From Bacteroidota bacterium (lineage in GTDB: Bacteria; Bacteroidota; Bacteroidia; UKL13-3): 14,365 nt of DNA. The position numbers were made by a program, and so were the translations under genes. Shown here one piece after another: positions 1 through 7,858 of the stretch. Positions within the stretch are counted from its first letter, which is position 1. The number at the start of each line of letters is the position of its first letter. The DNA is taken from positions 1-14,365 of the forward strand of contig VEQB01000019.1 in assembly GCA_018883485.1 (NCBI GenBank), written 5' to 3'. The notes beneath the pieces were generated by a model. The model had not been told where the DNA came from. It made no database searches and worked only from the letters and a program-made list of their open reading frames with translations.

Positions 1-1
1 G

Positions 2-724
2 GTTAGTTATCAAGCTATTGTTTGTGTTTTTCTTTTATTTATAGGTAAACATATCCCTCAATTGGAATGGAAAGCTATTTGGAAAATTAAGTTTGATTAT
101 ATAGCTTTTCAAAGCTTGGCTAAATTTAGTTTAATGACCTTGATTAGTGCCATTTCAGTGCCAGTAGTGCAATTAGTAGTCAGAAAAATAATTCTTATTA
201 ATTCTGGTTCAGATGAAGTTGGGTTTTATGAAGGTATGAATAGAATTTCAAGTTTGTATCTAAGTGTTATAACTACAACTTTTTCTGTTTATTATTTGCC
301 AAAGTTGTCAGAGTTGGGTGAAGATAATTTATTAGGTATAGAAATACGGAATGGGTTAAAAATTATCTTGCCAGTAACTGCGGCTATAGGCTTATTAGCC
401 TACGCTACAAAAAGTATAATTATTAGAATTGTTTTAACTCCAGAATTTAATCCTATTTCAACATATTTTTTACCCCAAGCAATTGGCGATTTTTTTCGAG
501 TAGCAAGTTGGTTAATTGCCTTTGTGATGATTGCAAAATCTAAAGTAAAAATGTACATTATCACTGAGATTGTATTTTCAATTACAATGGTTTTATTAGC
601 CTATTTACTTGTACCTTTATTTGGAGGAATTGGCTCTATTTATGCCTATATGGTAAATATGTTTTTCTATTTAATAACTATGTTATTTTTATTTAAAGGA
701 TTAGTTTTTAGAAAATTGGTATGA
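2..724 (+). CDS. wzx: O-antigen/polysaccharide flippase (Wzx-like), C-terminal part, 5' end outside window
   Basis: This is the C-terminal 240 residues of an integral inner-membrane flippase of the polysaccharide biosynthesis/MATE-like (MOP) superfamily. Such proteins move undecaprenyl-diphosphate-linked repeat units to the periplasmic face. The frame is open from base 2 and no stop precedes it, so the gene starts upstream. The TTG at 62 lies inside the frame and is not a start. The fragment has roughly six hydrophobic segments with short basic loops. The stretch GFYEGMNRISSLYLSV followed by YYLPKLSEL (nt ~227-330) resembles the central region of WzxE-type O-antigen translocases. Family members are about 400-480 residues, so around half is missing. 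The stop overlaps the next start by ATGA (721-724), which suggests translational coupling. The assignment to the Wzx-like family is fairly secure; the substrate cannot be told. Confidence 0.85.
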   Translation, partial: VSYQAIVCVFLLFIGKHIPQLEWKAIWKIKFDYIAFQSLAKFSLMTLISAISVPVVQLVVRKIILINSGSDEVGFYEGMNRISSLYLSVITTTFSVYYLPKLSELGEDNLLGIEIRNGLKIILPVTAAIGLLAYATKSIIIRIVLTPEFNPISTYFLPQAIGDFFRVASWLIAFVMIAKSKVKMYIITEIVFSITMVLLAYLLVPLFGGIGSIYAYMVNMFFYLITMLFLFKGLVFRKLV

Positions 725-1800
725 AGGTTTTGTTAATTGGAGAATATAGCGGCGTTCATGCCAACTTGGCAACAGGTGTTGCAAATGAGTTTAATGATAC
801 CCATCTTGTTTTGGCAAGCAATGGGGATAGGTTCAAAGATTTTAAAAGAGATATAAATCTTCGGGGATTAGAAAAAGGTCATTTGGTTTATACCGCTACC
901 AAGATTTTTCAAGAGCTTAAGTTTATTTTAAATTTGAATGAAAACTTTGATGTAATTCAAATCATAAATCCAGATATTTTTTCTAAGTTTTTACCAGTAC
1001 ATCCTCTTTTTAAGAAATTAAGAAGTAAGGCTGGTAAATTAGTACTTCTTGGAGCTGGGGATGATTATTTTTATTGGAAAGCATTTAGAGAAAATTTGTA
1101 TCGTTATTCTCCACATTTGGCTAAGTTAAGTTTAGATTTTAAGGTTAATCACGACAATTGGGAAAAAGGGGCGCTAAGAAAAAACAATATTTTATTGCTG
1201 GATTTAGTCGATCAAATTATTCCTTTAGCTGTAGAATATGATATTGCCTATCGATTTAGTGAAAAGAAGAAAGCGGTTCATCCTTTTCCAATCAATTTGC
1301 ATGGTTTAGAACCACATTGGCCAGAAATGTCTAAGAAACATTTACATGTTTTTCATGGTGTTCAAATTAAGAGAGAGGGATTTAAGGGTACAAATATAAT
1401 TAGAGAAGCAATATCTCTCATTAATGATGATAGACTAATATATCATGAATCTTTAAATTTACCTTATGCTAAATATATTAATTTACTTAAAGAGTCACAA
1501 GTTGTTATCGATCAAACAAACTCATATAGTCCAGCAATTAATGCTTTAGTAAGCATGGCACAAGGAAAAGTTGTTTTAGGGGGATGTGAGCCTGATTTTA
1601 TGAATGCGATGGGATTATTTGAGCATCCTCTCATAAATATCCTACCTAATAAAGAACATATAGCATCCGAATTATTAAAGTTGTTAAATGATTCTTCTTT
1701 GCTGCAAGATTGGGCAAAAAGAGGTAGGCAGTATGTTGAGAATTATCATGAATGCGGACAAGTTGCAAAAAAGTTTATGAATACCTGGCAATCTGTGTAA
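721..1800 (+). CDS. Divergent GT-B-fold glycosyltransferase
   Basis: A 359-residue cytoplasmic protein that probably transfers a sugar to the growing lipid-linked repeat unit. The N-terminus MKVLLIGEYSGVHANLA is a GT-B type beta-strand and loop seen in glycosyltransferases of Bacteroidota glycan clusters. A second Rossmann-like half begins near residue 207 (HVFHGVQIKREGFKG) and continues through YINLLKESQVVIDQ (252-265) and the segment ALVSMAQGKVVLGG (275-288), which occupies the place of the nucleotide-sugar site. The usual GT4 EX7E motif is not evident. E290 in GGCEPDF is a possible but unproven equivalent. The start at 721 is supported by the ATGA overlap with the flippase gene. A 45-bp gap follows before the methyltransferase gene. 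The fold and general role are inferred from weak motifs and from context; donor, acceptor and CAZy family are unknown. Confidence 0.68.
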   Translation: MKVLLIGEYSGVHANLATGVANEFNDTHLVLASNGDRFKDFKRDINLRGLEKGHLVYTATKIFQELKFILNLNENFDVIQIINPDIFSKFLPVHPLFKKLRSKAGKLVLLGAGDDYFYWKAFRENLYRYSPHLAKLSLDFKVNHDNWEKGALRKNNILLLDLVDQIIPLAVEYDIAYRFSEKKKAVHPFPINLHGLEPHWPEMSKKHLHVFHGVQIKREGFKGTNIIREAISLINDDRLIYHESLNLPYAKYINLLKESQVVIDQTNSYSPAINALVSMAQGKVVLGGCEPDFMNAMGLFEHPLINILPNKEHIASELLKLLNDSSLLQDWAKRGRQYVENYHECGQVAKKFMNTWQSV

Positions 1801-1845
1801 ATGTAAAATAAGTATTACCTTTATAATAATTATCTTAAATTATAA

Positions 1846-2622
1846 ATGAATATAAGAGCGATTAGAAACAAGTGTTTTAGAAAGTGGAATAATGTTGATC
1901 TGGTATTAAGTGATATGATTGCAGTTCACCCAAGTCATGCCTTTTTGAATAACCCTCCAATTTCAAATGTTTATCAATATTTAGCTGATTTTGTTTCAAA
2001 GGGAAGCTGCGCGTTATTAAATAAGGACGCACAAAGTTTAAAAGTTTTAGATTGGGGAACAGGAAAAGGACAAGTAACTTATTTTCTGAAAAAATTTGAA
2101 ATAAAGAATACCATCAGTTGCGATATTGAGGAAGAAAGGCATGATAGCACTTTTGGGCAAGACCATCCAATTATAGATAAAGCAAACATAAAAGTTGACC
2201 CTTTAAAACATCCTTGGGTATTGCCTTATGAAGATTCCTCTTTTGACGTAGTAGTAAGTTTTGGCGTTCTAGAACACGTGCCAAATGACCTGGAATCTAT
2301 GAAGGAAATTAATAGAGTTTTGAAAAAGGGTGGCTTGTTTTTTTGTTTTCACTTGCCTAGAAAAACAGGTTGGTTACATTGGCTTGCCAGAAACGGTGGC
2401 GACGATTACCATGATAGATTATACGATAAAACTGTAGTTAAGAGGTTAATTGAAAAGTCGAATTTTGAACTATTGGATGTATGGAACCGTTCCATACTTC
2501 CTAAGAATAGATTCGATTTTAAATTTAATCATGTTGCCGAACGCTTAGATTTGTTTTTCGTTAGGTATACTCCCCTAAATCTTATTTCAACCAACGTTGA
2601 ATTTGTAGCCCAAAAAAAATGA
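1846..2622 (+). CDS. Class I SAM-dependent methyltransferase
   Basis: A 258-residue cytoplasmic methyltransferase of the Methyltransf_11/25 type. The SAM-binding motif I is VLDWGTGKG (residues 67-75). An acidic residue after the second strand, D93 in SCDIEE, probably contacts the ribose. Motif II is FDVVVSFGVLEHV (133-145), and motif III is LKKGGLFF (159-166). The C-terminal third (HDRLYDKTVVKRLI onward) resembles the substrate-side lobe of sugar or lipid methyltransferases. Within a glycan cluster it most likely methylates a sugar of the repeat unit or caps the chain, but this is inferred from neighbours only. The 45-bp leader (1801-1845) is AT-rich, with TACCTTTA at 1816-1823, one base off the Bacteroidota -7 box; I do not claim a promoter there. 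The stop overlaps the next gene by ATGA at 2619-2622. Confidence 0.88.
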   Translation: MNIRAIRNKCFRKWNNVDLVLSDMIAVHPSHAFLNNPPISNVYQYLADFVSKGSCALLNKDAQSLKVLDWGTGKGQVTYFLKKFEIKNTISCDIEEERHDSTFGQDHPIIDKANIKVDPLKHPWVLPYEDSSFDVVVSFGVLEHVPNDLESMKEINRVLKKGGLFFCFHLPRKTGWLHWLARNGGDDYHDRLYDKTVVKRLIEKSNFELLDVWNRSILPKNRFDFKFNHVAERLDLFFVRYTPLNLISTNVEFVAQKK

Positions 2623-3686
2623 AAGTTCTTTTTTTTATAAATAGGGTTGCTAATAAAGGTGGGTCTGAAAGAGTTACCATAGAATTGGCCAATGCCATGG
2701 TTGCCAGAGGTTACAAGGTTTTGGTACTAACATGGATGGGAGGTGCAAAAAGTTTTTATAAGTTGGATGCAAATGTTGAGTTAGCTTGTTTATTTGAGAA
2801 AGATGTTCCTATTTATACCTATTACTTAACCACTTTATTCAAATATCAAGCAAAATTAAATCACTTTAAACCAGATGTTGTAATAGATGTTTGCACAGCC
2901 ATGAGTTTATTTTCTGTGCCGCTTCATTTTAGAAAAAAGTATAAATTAATTTCATGGGAACACTTTAATACCACTGTTAATTGGAATGTTATTACACCTA
3001 GATTGGCAAGGTATTTGGCATCTAAATTTGCAAATGGCGTAGTGGTGCTTACCCAAAGAGATAAGCAAAGTTTTATTGATAAATTTAAGCCTCAAAAAAT
3101 AGCTGTCATCCCAAACCCAATTACTATCGAAATTCCGCGAACTGCCAAAATGAGTAACCACTTGATTTTAGCAGTTGGGAGACTAACTTACCAAAAGGGC
3201 TTTGATTTATTGCTAAATTCTTGGAAATTAATTTTTGAAAAATACCCAAGTTGGACACTTGCTATTGTTGGAGATGGAGAAGATGAGATGGCATTAAAAC
3301 AACAGGCAAAACAAATGGGATTAGAAGGGAGTATGAGGTTTTATCCGGCAACTAACAAAGTTCAAGAATATTTTTCTAGTGCATCTTTGTTTGCTTTGTC
3401 ATCGCGCTTTGAAGGATTGCCTTTGGTGTTAATTGAAGCTAAAGCTTTTGGTTTGCCCATCGTTAGTTTTAATTGCCCTACTGGTCCAGAGGATATTGTT
3501 GTTAATGAAAAAGCTGGTTTTTTGGTTCAACCCGAAAACCAGGTTTTATTTTCTCAATCACTTGCAAAATTAATGGACTCTGAAAGTTTAAGGCAAGAGT
3601 TTTCCATTCATGCATTAAATGATGTGGCAAGATTTAAGCTTGAACCAATTTTAGATAAATGGATTAAATTCATAAACCAATTATGA
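2619..3686 (+). CDS. GT4-family glycosyltransferase
   Basis: A 355-residue retaining glycosyltransferase with a GT-B fold, acting on the cytoplasmic face of the inner membrane. The N-terminal domain opens with MKVLFFINRVANKGGSERV, whose GGSER loop (14-18) is the acceptor-side glycine-rich turn of GT4 enzymes. SWEHFN (112-117) holds a candidate catalytic-region histidine, H115. The C-terminal domain starts near residue 180 with LILAVGRLTYQKGFDLL, where R188 and K193 are the expected phosphate contacts. The EX7E motif is complete as E265 and E273 in FEGLPLVLIEA. The length is normal for the family. The sequence resembles the AmsD/GalNAc-transferase-like subgroup, but donor specificity cannot be read from it. 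The gene is joined by ATGA overlaps both upstream and downstream (3683-3686). Confidence 0.92.
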   Translation: MKVLFFINRVANKGGSERVTIELANAMVARGYKVLVLTWMGGAKSFYKLDANVELACLFEKDVPIYTYYLTTLFKYQAKLNHFKPDVVIDVCTAMSLFSVPLHFRKKYKLISWEHFNTTVNWNVITPRLARYLASKFANGVVVLTQRDKQSFIDKFKPQKIAVIPNPITIEIPRTAKMSNHLILAVGRLTYQKGFDLLLNSWKLIFEKYPSWTLAIVGDGEDEMALKQQAKQMGLEGSMRFYPATNKVQEYFSSASLFALSSRFEGLPLVLIEAKAFGLPIVSFNCPTGPEDIVVNEKAGFLVQPENQVLFSQSLAKLMDSESLRQEFSIHALNDVARFKLEPILDKWIKFINQL

Positions 3687-4783
3687 TTTACCTTATCCTT
3701 TTTTTTGTATTTTTATTGATAGGTCTAGCCGAAATAAATGAGGTTGGTTATAACAAGAACGTTTATGGTGTTTTATTCTTTGTAAGTGCTATTGTGTTAA
3801 TTTTTGTAGCAGGTTTTAGGTTTTATAGCGGTTATGATTATTTAGAATATCAGAGTTTGTATGAAAATACAACTATGCAGAATTACATGGCCAAGGCAAT
3901 TGATCCTGGTTTTGCTTTGCTTATTTCTTCCTTAAGAAATTGGGGATTTAGTTTTTATGCTTTTATATTTCTACTGGCTTTGGTGTCCATTAGTTTAAAG
4001 TTTAACTATATTCAACAACACTCAGCCCTATTGTTTGTAGCATTAATTAATTATTATACCATAGGATTTTTGATTAATGAAATGGGGCAAATTAGACATG
4101 GAATTGCACTTGCCATAGCATTGTTTGCATTTAATAACCTTAGAGATGGAAATGCGGCAGCTTACTTTTTAAAAGTATTAATTGGATTTTTATTACATGG
4201 TTCTATTCTAATTTTGGTTCCTATTTGGTTTTTGTTTCGCTATGTAAAGGTTGCCCCCAAAGCTATGTTTTGGATACTATTATTGCTTATGCCTTTTTTA
4301 TTTATTGATATCAAAGGGGTGCTTTTTAAAACGCTAGAATTTATTCCAATATTTCAAATTCAAGCAAAAATGGTTTTTTATCTTTATACAGACCAATATA
4401 ATCAAAAGTTAGGATTCAACATTTCCTTTGTCCTAAGATTATTAACTTTAGCAGGCTTAATAATAATTCAAAACAGAACTCAATTGACGAATCGTAATAT
4501 TCAACTTTGGATACAACTTTATTTTTGGGGTACTGTAATTTATATGGTATTTAGCAGTGTATCAGAGTTTGCCATTAGATTGTCTACCTATTTTAAAACC
4601 CTTGATTTAGTAATTTATCCATTTTTGATAGCAGCTTTACCTAATCGGTGGCAAAAAAATTTACTGTATTTATTGCTTGGGCTTTACGGACTTTGGTCTT
4701 TGTATAAAGTTGTTTATGCAATGGGAAATGAATCCACCTTTTTGCCTTATCAAAATTTAGTTATAAGTTGGTTGTACGAATGA
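3683..4783 (+). CDS. EpsG-family polysaccharide polymerase (Wzy-like)
   Basis: A 366-residue polytopic membrane protein with about nine to ten hydrophobic helices. It is the probable polymerase that joins flipped repeat units in the periplasm. Family marks seen are GFRFYSGYDYLEY (44-56), which matches the G-x-R-x-x-x-G-x-D-Y loop after the second helix, QIRHGIALA (136-144), HGSILILVP (172-180) and RLSTYF (299-304). Conserved arginines and histidine at these sites are typical of EpsG and related polymerases (PF14897-like). The flippase upstream supports a Wzx/Wzy-dependent route. The gene overlaps its neighbours on both sides by ATGA (3683-3686 and 4780-4783). Base composition is very low in GC, for example 16 of 60 bases in 4021-4080. 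An O-antigen ligase is the main alternative, but the EpsG motifs argue against it. Confidence 0.82.
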   Translation: MIYLILFFVFLLIGLAEINEVGYNKNVYGVLFFVSAIVLIFVAGFRFYSGYDYLEYQSLYENTTMQNYMAKAIDPGFALLISSLRNWGFSFYAFIFLLALVSISLKFNYIQQHSALLFVALINYYTIGFLINEMGQIRHGIALAIALFAFNNLRDGNAAAYFLKVLIGFLLHGSILILVPIWFLFRYVKVAPKAMFWILLLLMPFLFIDIKGVLFKTLEFIPIFQIQAKMVFYLYTDQYNQKLGFNISFVLRLLTLAGLIIIQNRTQLTNRNIQLWIQLYFWGTVIYMVFSSVSEFAIRLSTYFKTLDLVIYPFLIAALPNRWQKNLLYLLLGLYGLWSLYKVVYAMGNESTFLPYQNLVISWLYE

Positions 4784-5856
4784 GTGCGATTAATATAAAA
4801 TTGGTAATTGATGCAAGAATGCTTTGCATGTCTGGCATTGGAACTTATCTTCAAAATATTCTACCTTTTTTAATTAATAACAAAGGTTTTGAAGTATCCT
4901 GTTTGGTTTTAAGCAAAGACATAAATCATCCTTCACTTTTGGGGTCAAGTTTAATAATTTGTGATATTCCAATTTTTTCAATAAAGGAACTTATTCTATT
5001 ACAAACCTATATTCCAAGAACAGACATTTACTGGGCAGCAAATTGGAATATGCCAATTGCTAGCATCAATGCAAAAAAAGTATTGCTTACTATTCATGAT
5101 GTGAATCAATTGGATAACCCTAAATATTTTGCTGGGATTATACCTAAGTTAGCTAAAATATTAATTGGTTTGGCTATAAGAAAGAGTGATAAAATTATAA
5201 CTGTTTCGGCATTTTCTAAGAAACAAATTGTTAAACATTTTAGAGTGGGTCAAGATAAAATTAGTTGGTCACACCTTGCTGTTAAGGAAGATTTTTCCAA
5301 TGTTTCTAACAACGGTTTTACGCCTAGCATGCCTTATATACTTTATGCAGGTAATATAAAACCTCATAAGAATTTAATAGGCGCACTAGAAGCAATTAAA
5401 CTTGCCAATATAAGTAATTGTAGGTTTCTAATTATTGGGAAGATAGATGGTTTTAAAAGTGGTTATGGAAGCGGGCTAAATGAGTTAATAATGGAATTAG
5501 GTGATAGGGTAGCAATTGTAGGGCATGTTAGCGATTTGGAATTAAAACAATATTATGCAAACGCTTCTTTGTTTTTCTTTCCTTCCTTTTATGAGGGATT
5601 TGGCTTGCCAATTTTAGAGGCGATGAAGTATGGTCTTCCCATACTCACCACTAAGGAAGCAGCTATACCTGAAGTTGGGGGTGCAAAGGTGTTTTATACC
5701 AATCCTTTCGACGCCAAGGTTATGGCAAAAGATTTGATCCAGTTATTTGATTCAGGAATTTTTGGGAAGTCAATAGACTACAGTGATTGGTTATCAAATT
5801 TCTCTTGGAAGAAAACAGCTGAGGCGCATATTGAAGCTATTAAAAGTCTTATGTAA
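4780..5856 (+). CDS. GT4-family glycosyltransferase (mannosyltransferase-like subgroup)
   Basis: A 358-residue GT-B glycosyltransferase. I chose ATG 4780 instead of the in-frame TTG at 4768 because it forms the same ATGA overlap with the preceding stop that the cluster uses elsewhere. The N-terminus LVIDARMLCMSGIGTYLQN carries the glycine-rich acceptor loop (GIGTY, 19-23). TIHDVNQ (104-110) matches the 'hD' motif of this subgroup. The second domain starts at YILYAGNIKPHKNLIGAL, and PHKN (195-198) is common in WbnH- and mannosyltransferase-like GT4 enzymes. The EX7E motif is E272 and E280 in YEGFGLPILEA. The protein is complete and of usual length. It ends the run of tightly coupled genes, because a 73-bp gap follows. 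Sugar specificity is a guess from family resemblance only. Confidence 0.91.
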   Translation: MSAINIKLVIDARMLCMSGIGTYLQNILPFLINNKGFEVSCLVLSKDINHPSLLGSSLIICDIPIFSIKELILLQTYIPRTDIYWAANWNMPIASINAKKVLLTIHDVNQLDNPKYFAGIIPKLAKILIGLAIRKSDKIITVSAFSKKQIVKHFRVGQDKISWSHLAVKEDFSNVSNNGFTPSMPYILYAGNIKPHKNLIGALEAIKLANISNCRFLIIGKIDGFKSGYGSGLNELIMELGDRVAIVGHVSDLELKQYYANASLFFFPSFYEGFGLPILEAMKYGLPILTTKEAAIPEVGGAKVFYTNPFDAKVMAKDLIQLFDSGIFGKSIDYSDWLSNFSWKKTAEAHIEAIKSLM

Positions 5857-5858
5857 TT

Positions 5859-5880
5859 TTGGAATGACAACTTTTTCCAA
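5859..5880 (+). terminator. Weak hairpin after the second GT4 gene, possible attenuator
   Basis: TTGGAA (5859-5864) and TTCCAA (5875-5880) are perfect 6-bp inverted copies around a 10-base loop, three bases after the stop codon. The stem is short and only two of its six pairs are G-C. The bases after it (TGATTAAATTT) are not a clean U-run, so it would be a poor intrinsic terminator. It may reduce read-through ahead of the candidate promoter at 5906, or be chance. Confidence 0.22.
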
Positions 5881-5905
5881 TGATTAAATTTAAATATTGC
5901 TCTGT

Positions 5906-5913
5906 TATATTTG
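5906..5913 (+). promoter_or_regulatory. Candidate Bacteroidota -7 promoter box upstream of the fusion glycosyltransferase
   Basis: TATATTTG matches the Bacteroidota housekeeping -7 consensus TAnnTTTG at every fixed position. It sits in the only sizeable gap of the glycan cluster, 16 bases before the TTG start at 5930, so the leader would be very short. No clear TTG element is visible about 19 bases upstream, which weakens the call. If real, it would let the last glycosyltransferase and the RidA gene be transcribed apart from the upstream genes. Confidence 0.38.
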
Positions 5914-5929
5914 CTAAAATGATTTTTAT

Positions 5930-7858
5930 TTGAAAATCCTTCAATTAACAAAGTTTTACCCGCCATTTTGGGGGGGCATAGAATCTGTAACCTATGAATT
6001 AACCGAAGGATTGCATGCGGCTGGTTATGAATGTGTCGTATTATGTGCAAATACTACCAATGTAACTGTTGATGAGGTTTTCGAGAATAAATATAAGGTG
6101 ATAAGGGCGGCTAGTTATGGAAGGGTGTTTTCAACTTCTATTTCTCCAGCATTAATCAATATTTTTAGGAAAATAGCCAATGATTTTGATATCATTCATG
6201 TTCATTTTCCTGACCCCTTAACAGCTCTTGCACTCAGTTTAGTTAAACCAAAGGCAAAGGTTGTTATTCATTGGCATAGCGATATCATTAAGCAATCCTA
6301 TTTGCTCAAGTTTTATTTACCTCTGCAAAATATGGTTTTAAAACGTGCTGATTTAATAATCGGCACTTCTCCTAAATACATTCAAGAATCTCCACAACTT
6401 AAAGATTTTGTTTATAAAACAGTTGCTATTCCACTTGGCTCTGAAGTTAAAGTGTTTGAGAATACCACTGCTGTAGAGGCATCTATTTTAAATCGATTTA
6501 AGGGGAAGAAGATTTTGTTTAGTTTAGGAAGGTTGGTTTATTATAAAGGTTATAATTATCTGATTGAGGCCGCTAGTTTAATTTCTAATGACTTTGTTAT
6601 TGTAATTGGCGGTGAAGGGCCAGAATATTCCAATTTGAAGAAACAAATTGCGAGTTATAAGCTAGAGGCTAAAGTACATTTAATAGGTAAAATCCCTCAG
6701 GTTGAATTGGCCTCTTGGTTCAAGGCGTGTAATATTTTTTGTTTTCCTTCCACCTTTGCTTCCGAGGCCTTTGGGGTTTCTCAAATTGAGGCCATGTCTT
6801 TTGGAAAACCTGTAATCGCTACAGAAATTCCTCGTTCTGGGGTCAGTTGGGTAAATGCTCATGGTGTTTCGGGAGTTAATGTTAAACTAGGTAGCGCAAC
6901 AGAATTAGCCAATGCCATTCAATTGCTTGCCAATGATGTGAATTTGTATCAAAAATATTCAGTTGGAGCAAAACATAGGTATGAAGCTATGTTTAAACCA
7001 AACCAAATGGTAGATTCCATGTTGAACCAATACTTAAAGTTAACAAGGCAGGGCGAATCAAATTTATCCCAATTGTCAAAATTGCCAAAGGTTTCCATCA
7101 TTACTGTGTTATTAGATAATAAAAAATATATAAGAGATGTTATTGATTCTGTATTGTCTCAAGATTATGAGAATATAGAGTACTTAATTATTGATGGCGA
7201 TTCTAAAGATGGTTCAGTTGAAATAATAGAAAGTTATAAGGATAAAATTCATGTTTTTATTTCCGAAAAGGATGAGGGAGTTTATGATGCTTTGAATAAA
7301 GGTATTTTAAAGGCAAGCGGAGATATTATTGGACTTTTACATTCCGATGATTTTTTTGATCACCCTAGGGTTATCTCAAGTATTGTTGAGAAATTTTTAA
7401 AAGATAAGGTAGACGCAGTATATGGCGATTTACGCTATATTGGGAATACGGGTAAAAACGAAATTGTAAGGGTTTGGAAAGCAGGAGCCTATAAACCTAA
7501 TTTTTTCTATAAAGGCTGGATGCCTCCTCATCCTACATTTTACGTGCGGCGTGAAGTTTATCAAAAGTTTGGGGCATTTAATACCCAACTTAAGTTTGCT
7601 GCAGATTATGAATTGATGTTACGCTTTATTTTGAAACACCAAATAACACTAAGCTATATTCCAGAGTTTTTAGTGAAAATGAGAGTAGGTGGGGCAAGTA
7701 ATAGAAACTTAAGCAATAGAATTAAGGCTAACATTGAAGACAGAAAAGCATGGAAATTGGTTGAAATTAAACCAGGATTTCTTACTCTTGTGCTAAAACC
7801 ACTCAAAAAGATTTTTCAATATAGTATATTTAATCAATCATGGAAAACTCCTCAATAG
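5930..7858 (+). CDS. Bifunctional glycosyltransferase: GT4 domain fused to GT2 domain
   Basis: A 642-residue protein carrying two glycosyltransferases. Residues 1 to about 370 form a GT-B enzyme of family GT4, with the acceptor loop in FYPPFWGGIES (9-19), LGRLVYYKG (199-207) for phosphate binding, and an EX7E motif at E279 and E287. A short linker (371-386) leads to a GT-A domain of family GT2 (387 to about 615). This has VSIITVLLDN (388-397), IIDGDSKDGS (420-429), the metal-site SDD (472-474) in LLHSDDFF, HPTFYVRREVY (534-544) and ADYELMLRF (558-566) with a candidate catalytic base. Both domains look intact, so one polypeptide may add two successive sugars. The start is TTG at 5930: a stop (TAA 5915-5917) lies just upstream in frame, no ATG lies between, and LKILQLTKFYPP is a normal GT4 N-terminus. 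The 3' end overlaps the next gene by 19 bp. Confidence 0.9.
   Translation: MKILQLTKFYPPFWGGIESVTYELTEGLHAAGYECVVLCANTTNVTVDEVFENKYKVIRAASYGRVFSTSISPALINIFRKIANDFDIIHVHFPDPLTALALSLVKPKAKVVIHWHSDIIKQSYLLKFYLPLQNMVLKRADLIIGTSPKYIQESPQLKDFVYKTVAIPLGSEVKVFENTTAVEASILNRFKGKKILFSLGRLVYYKGYNYLIEAASLISNDFVIVIGGEGPEYSNLKKQIASYKLEAKVHLIGKIPQVELASWFKACNIFCFPSTFASEAFGVSQIEAMSFGKPVIATEIPRSGVSWVNAHGVSGVNVKLGSATELANAIQLLANDVNLYQKYSVGAKHRYEAMFKPNQMVDSMLNQYLKLTRQGESNLSQLSKLPKVSIITVLLDNKKYIRDVIDSVLSQDYENIEYLIIDGDSKDGSVEIIESYKDKIHVFISEKDEGVYDALNKGILKASGDIIGLLHSDDFFDHPRVISSIVEKFLKDKVDAVYGDLRYIGNTGKNEIVRVWKAGAYKPNFFYKGWMPPHPTFYVRREVYQKFGAFNTQLKFAADYELMLRFILKHQITLSYIPEFLVKMRVGGASNRNLSNRIKANIEDRKAWKLVEIKPGFLTLVLKPLKKIFQYSIFNQSWKTPQ

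Noticed and set aside
62..64. TTG as the start of the flippase gene
   Set aside because: The frame is open back to base 2 and the upstream residues are hydrophobic membrane sequence, so the gene simply begins outside the window.
1801..1845. Promoter in the gap before the methyltransferase gene
   Set aside because: TACCTTTA is one base off the -7 consensus with no upstream TTG at a fitting distance, and the 45-bp gap is compatible with read-through.
4768..4779. TTG start for the second GT4 gene
   Set aside because: ATG 4780 gives the ATGA overlap used elsewhere in the cluster, and the extra four residues match nothing expected in the family.
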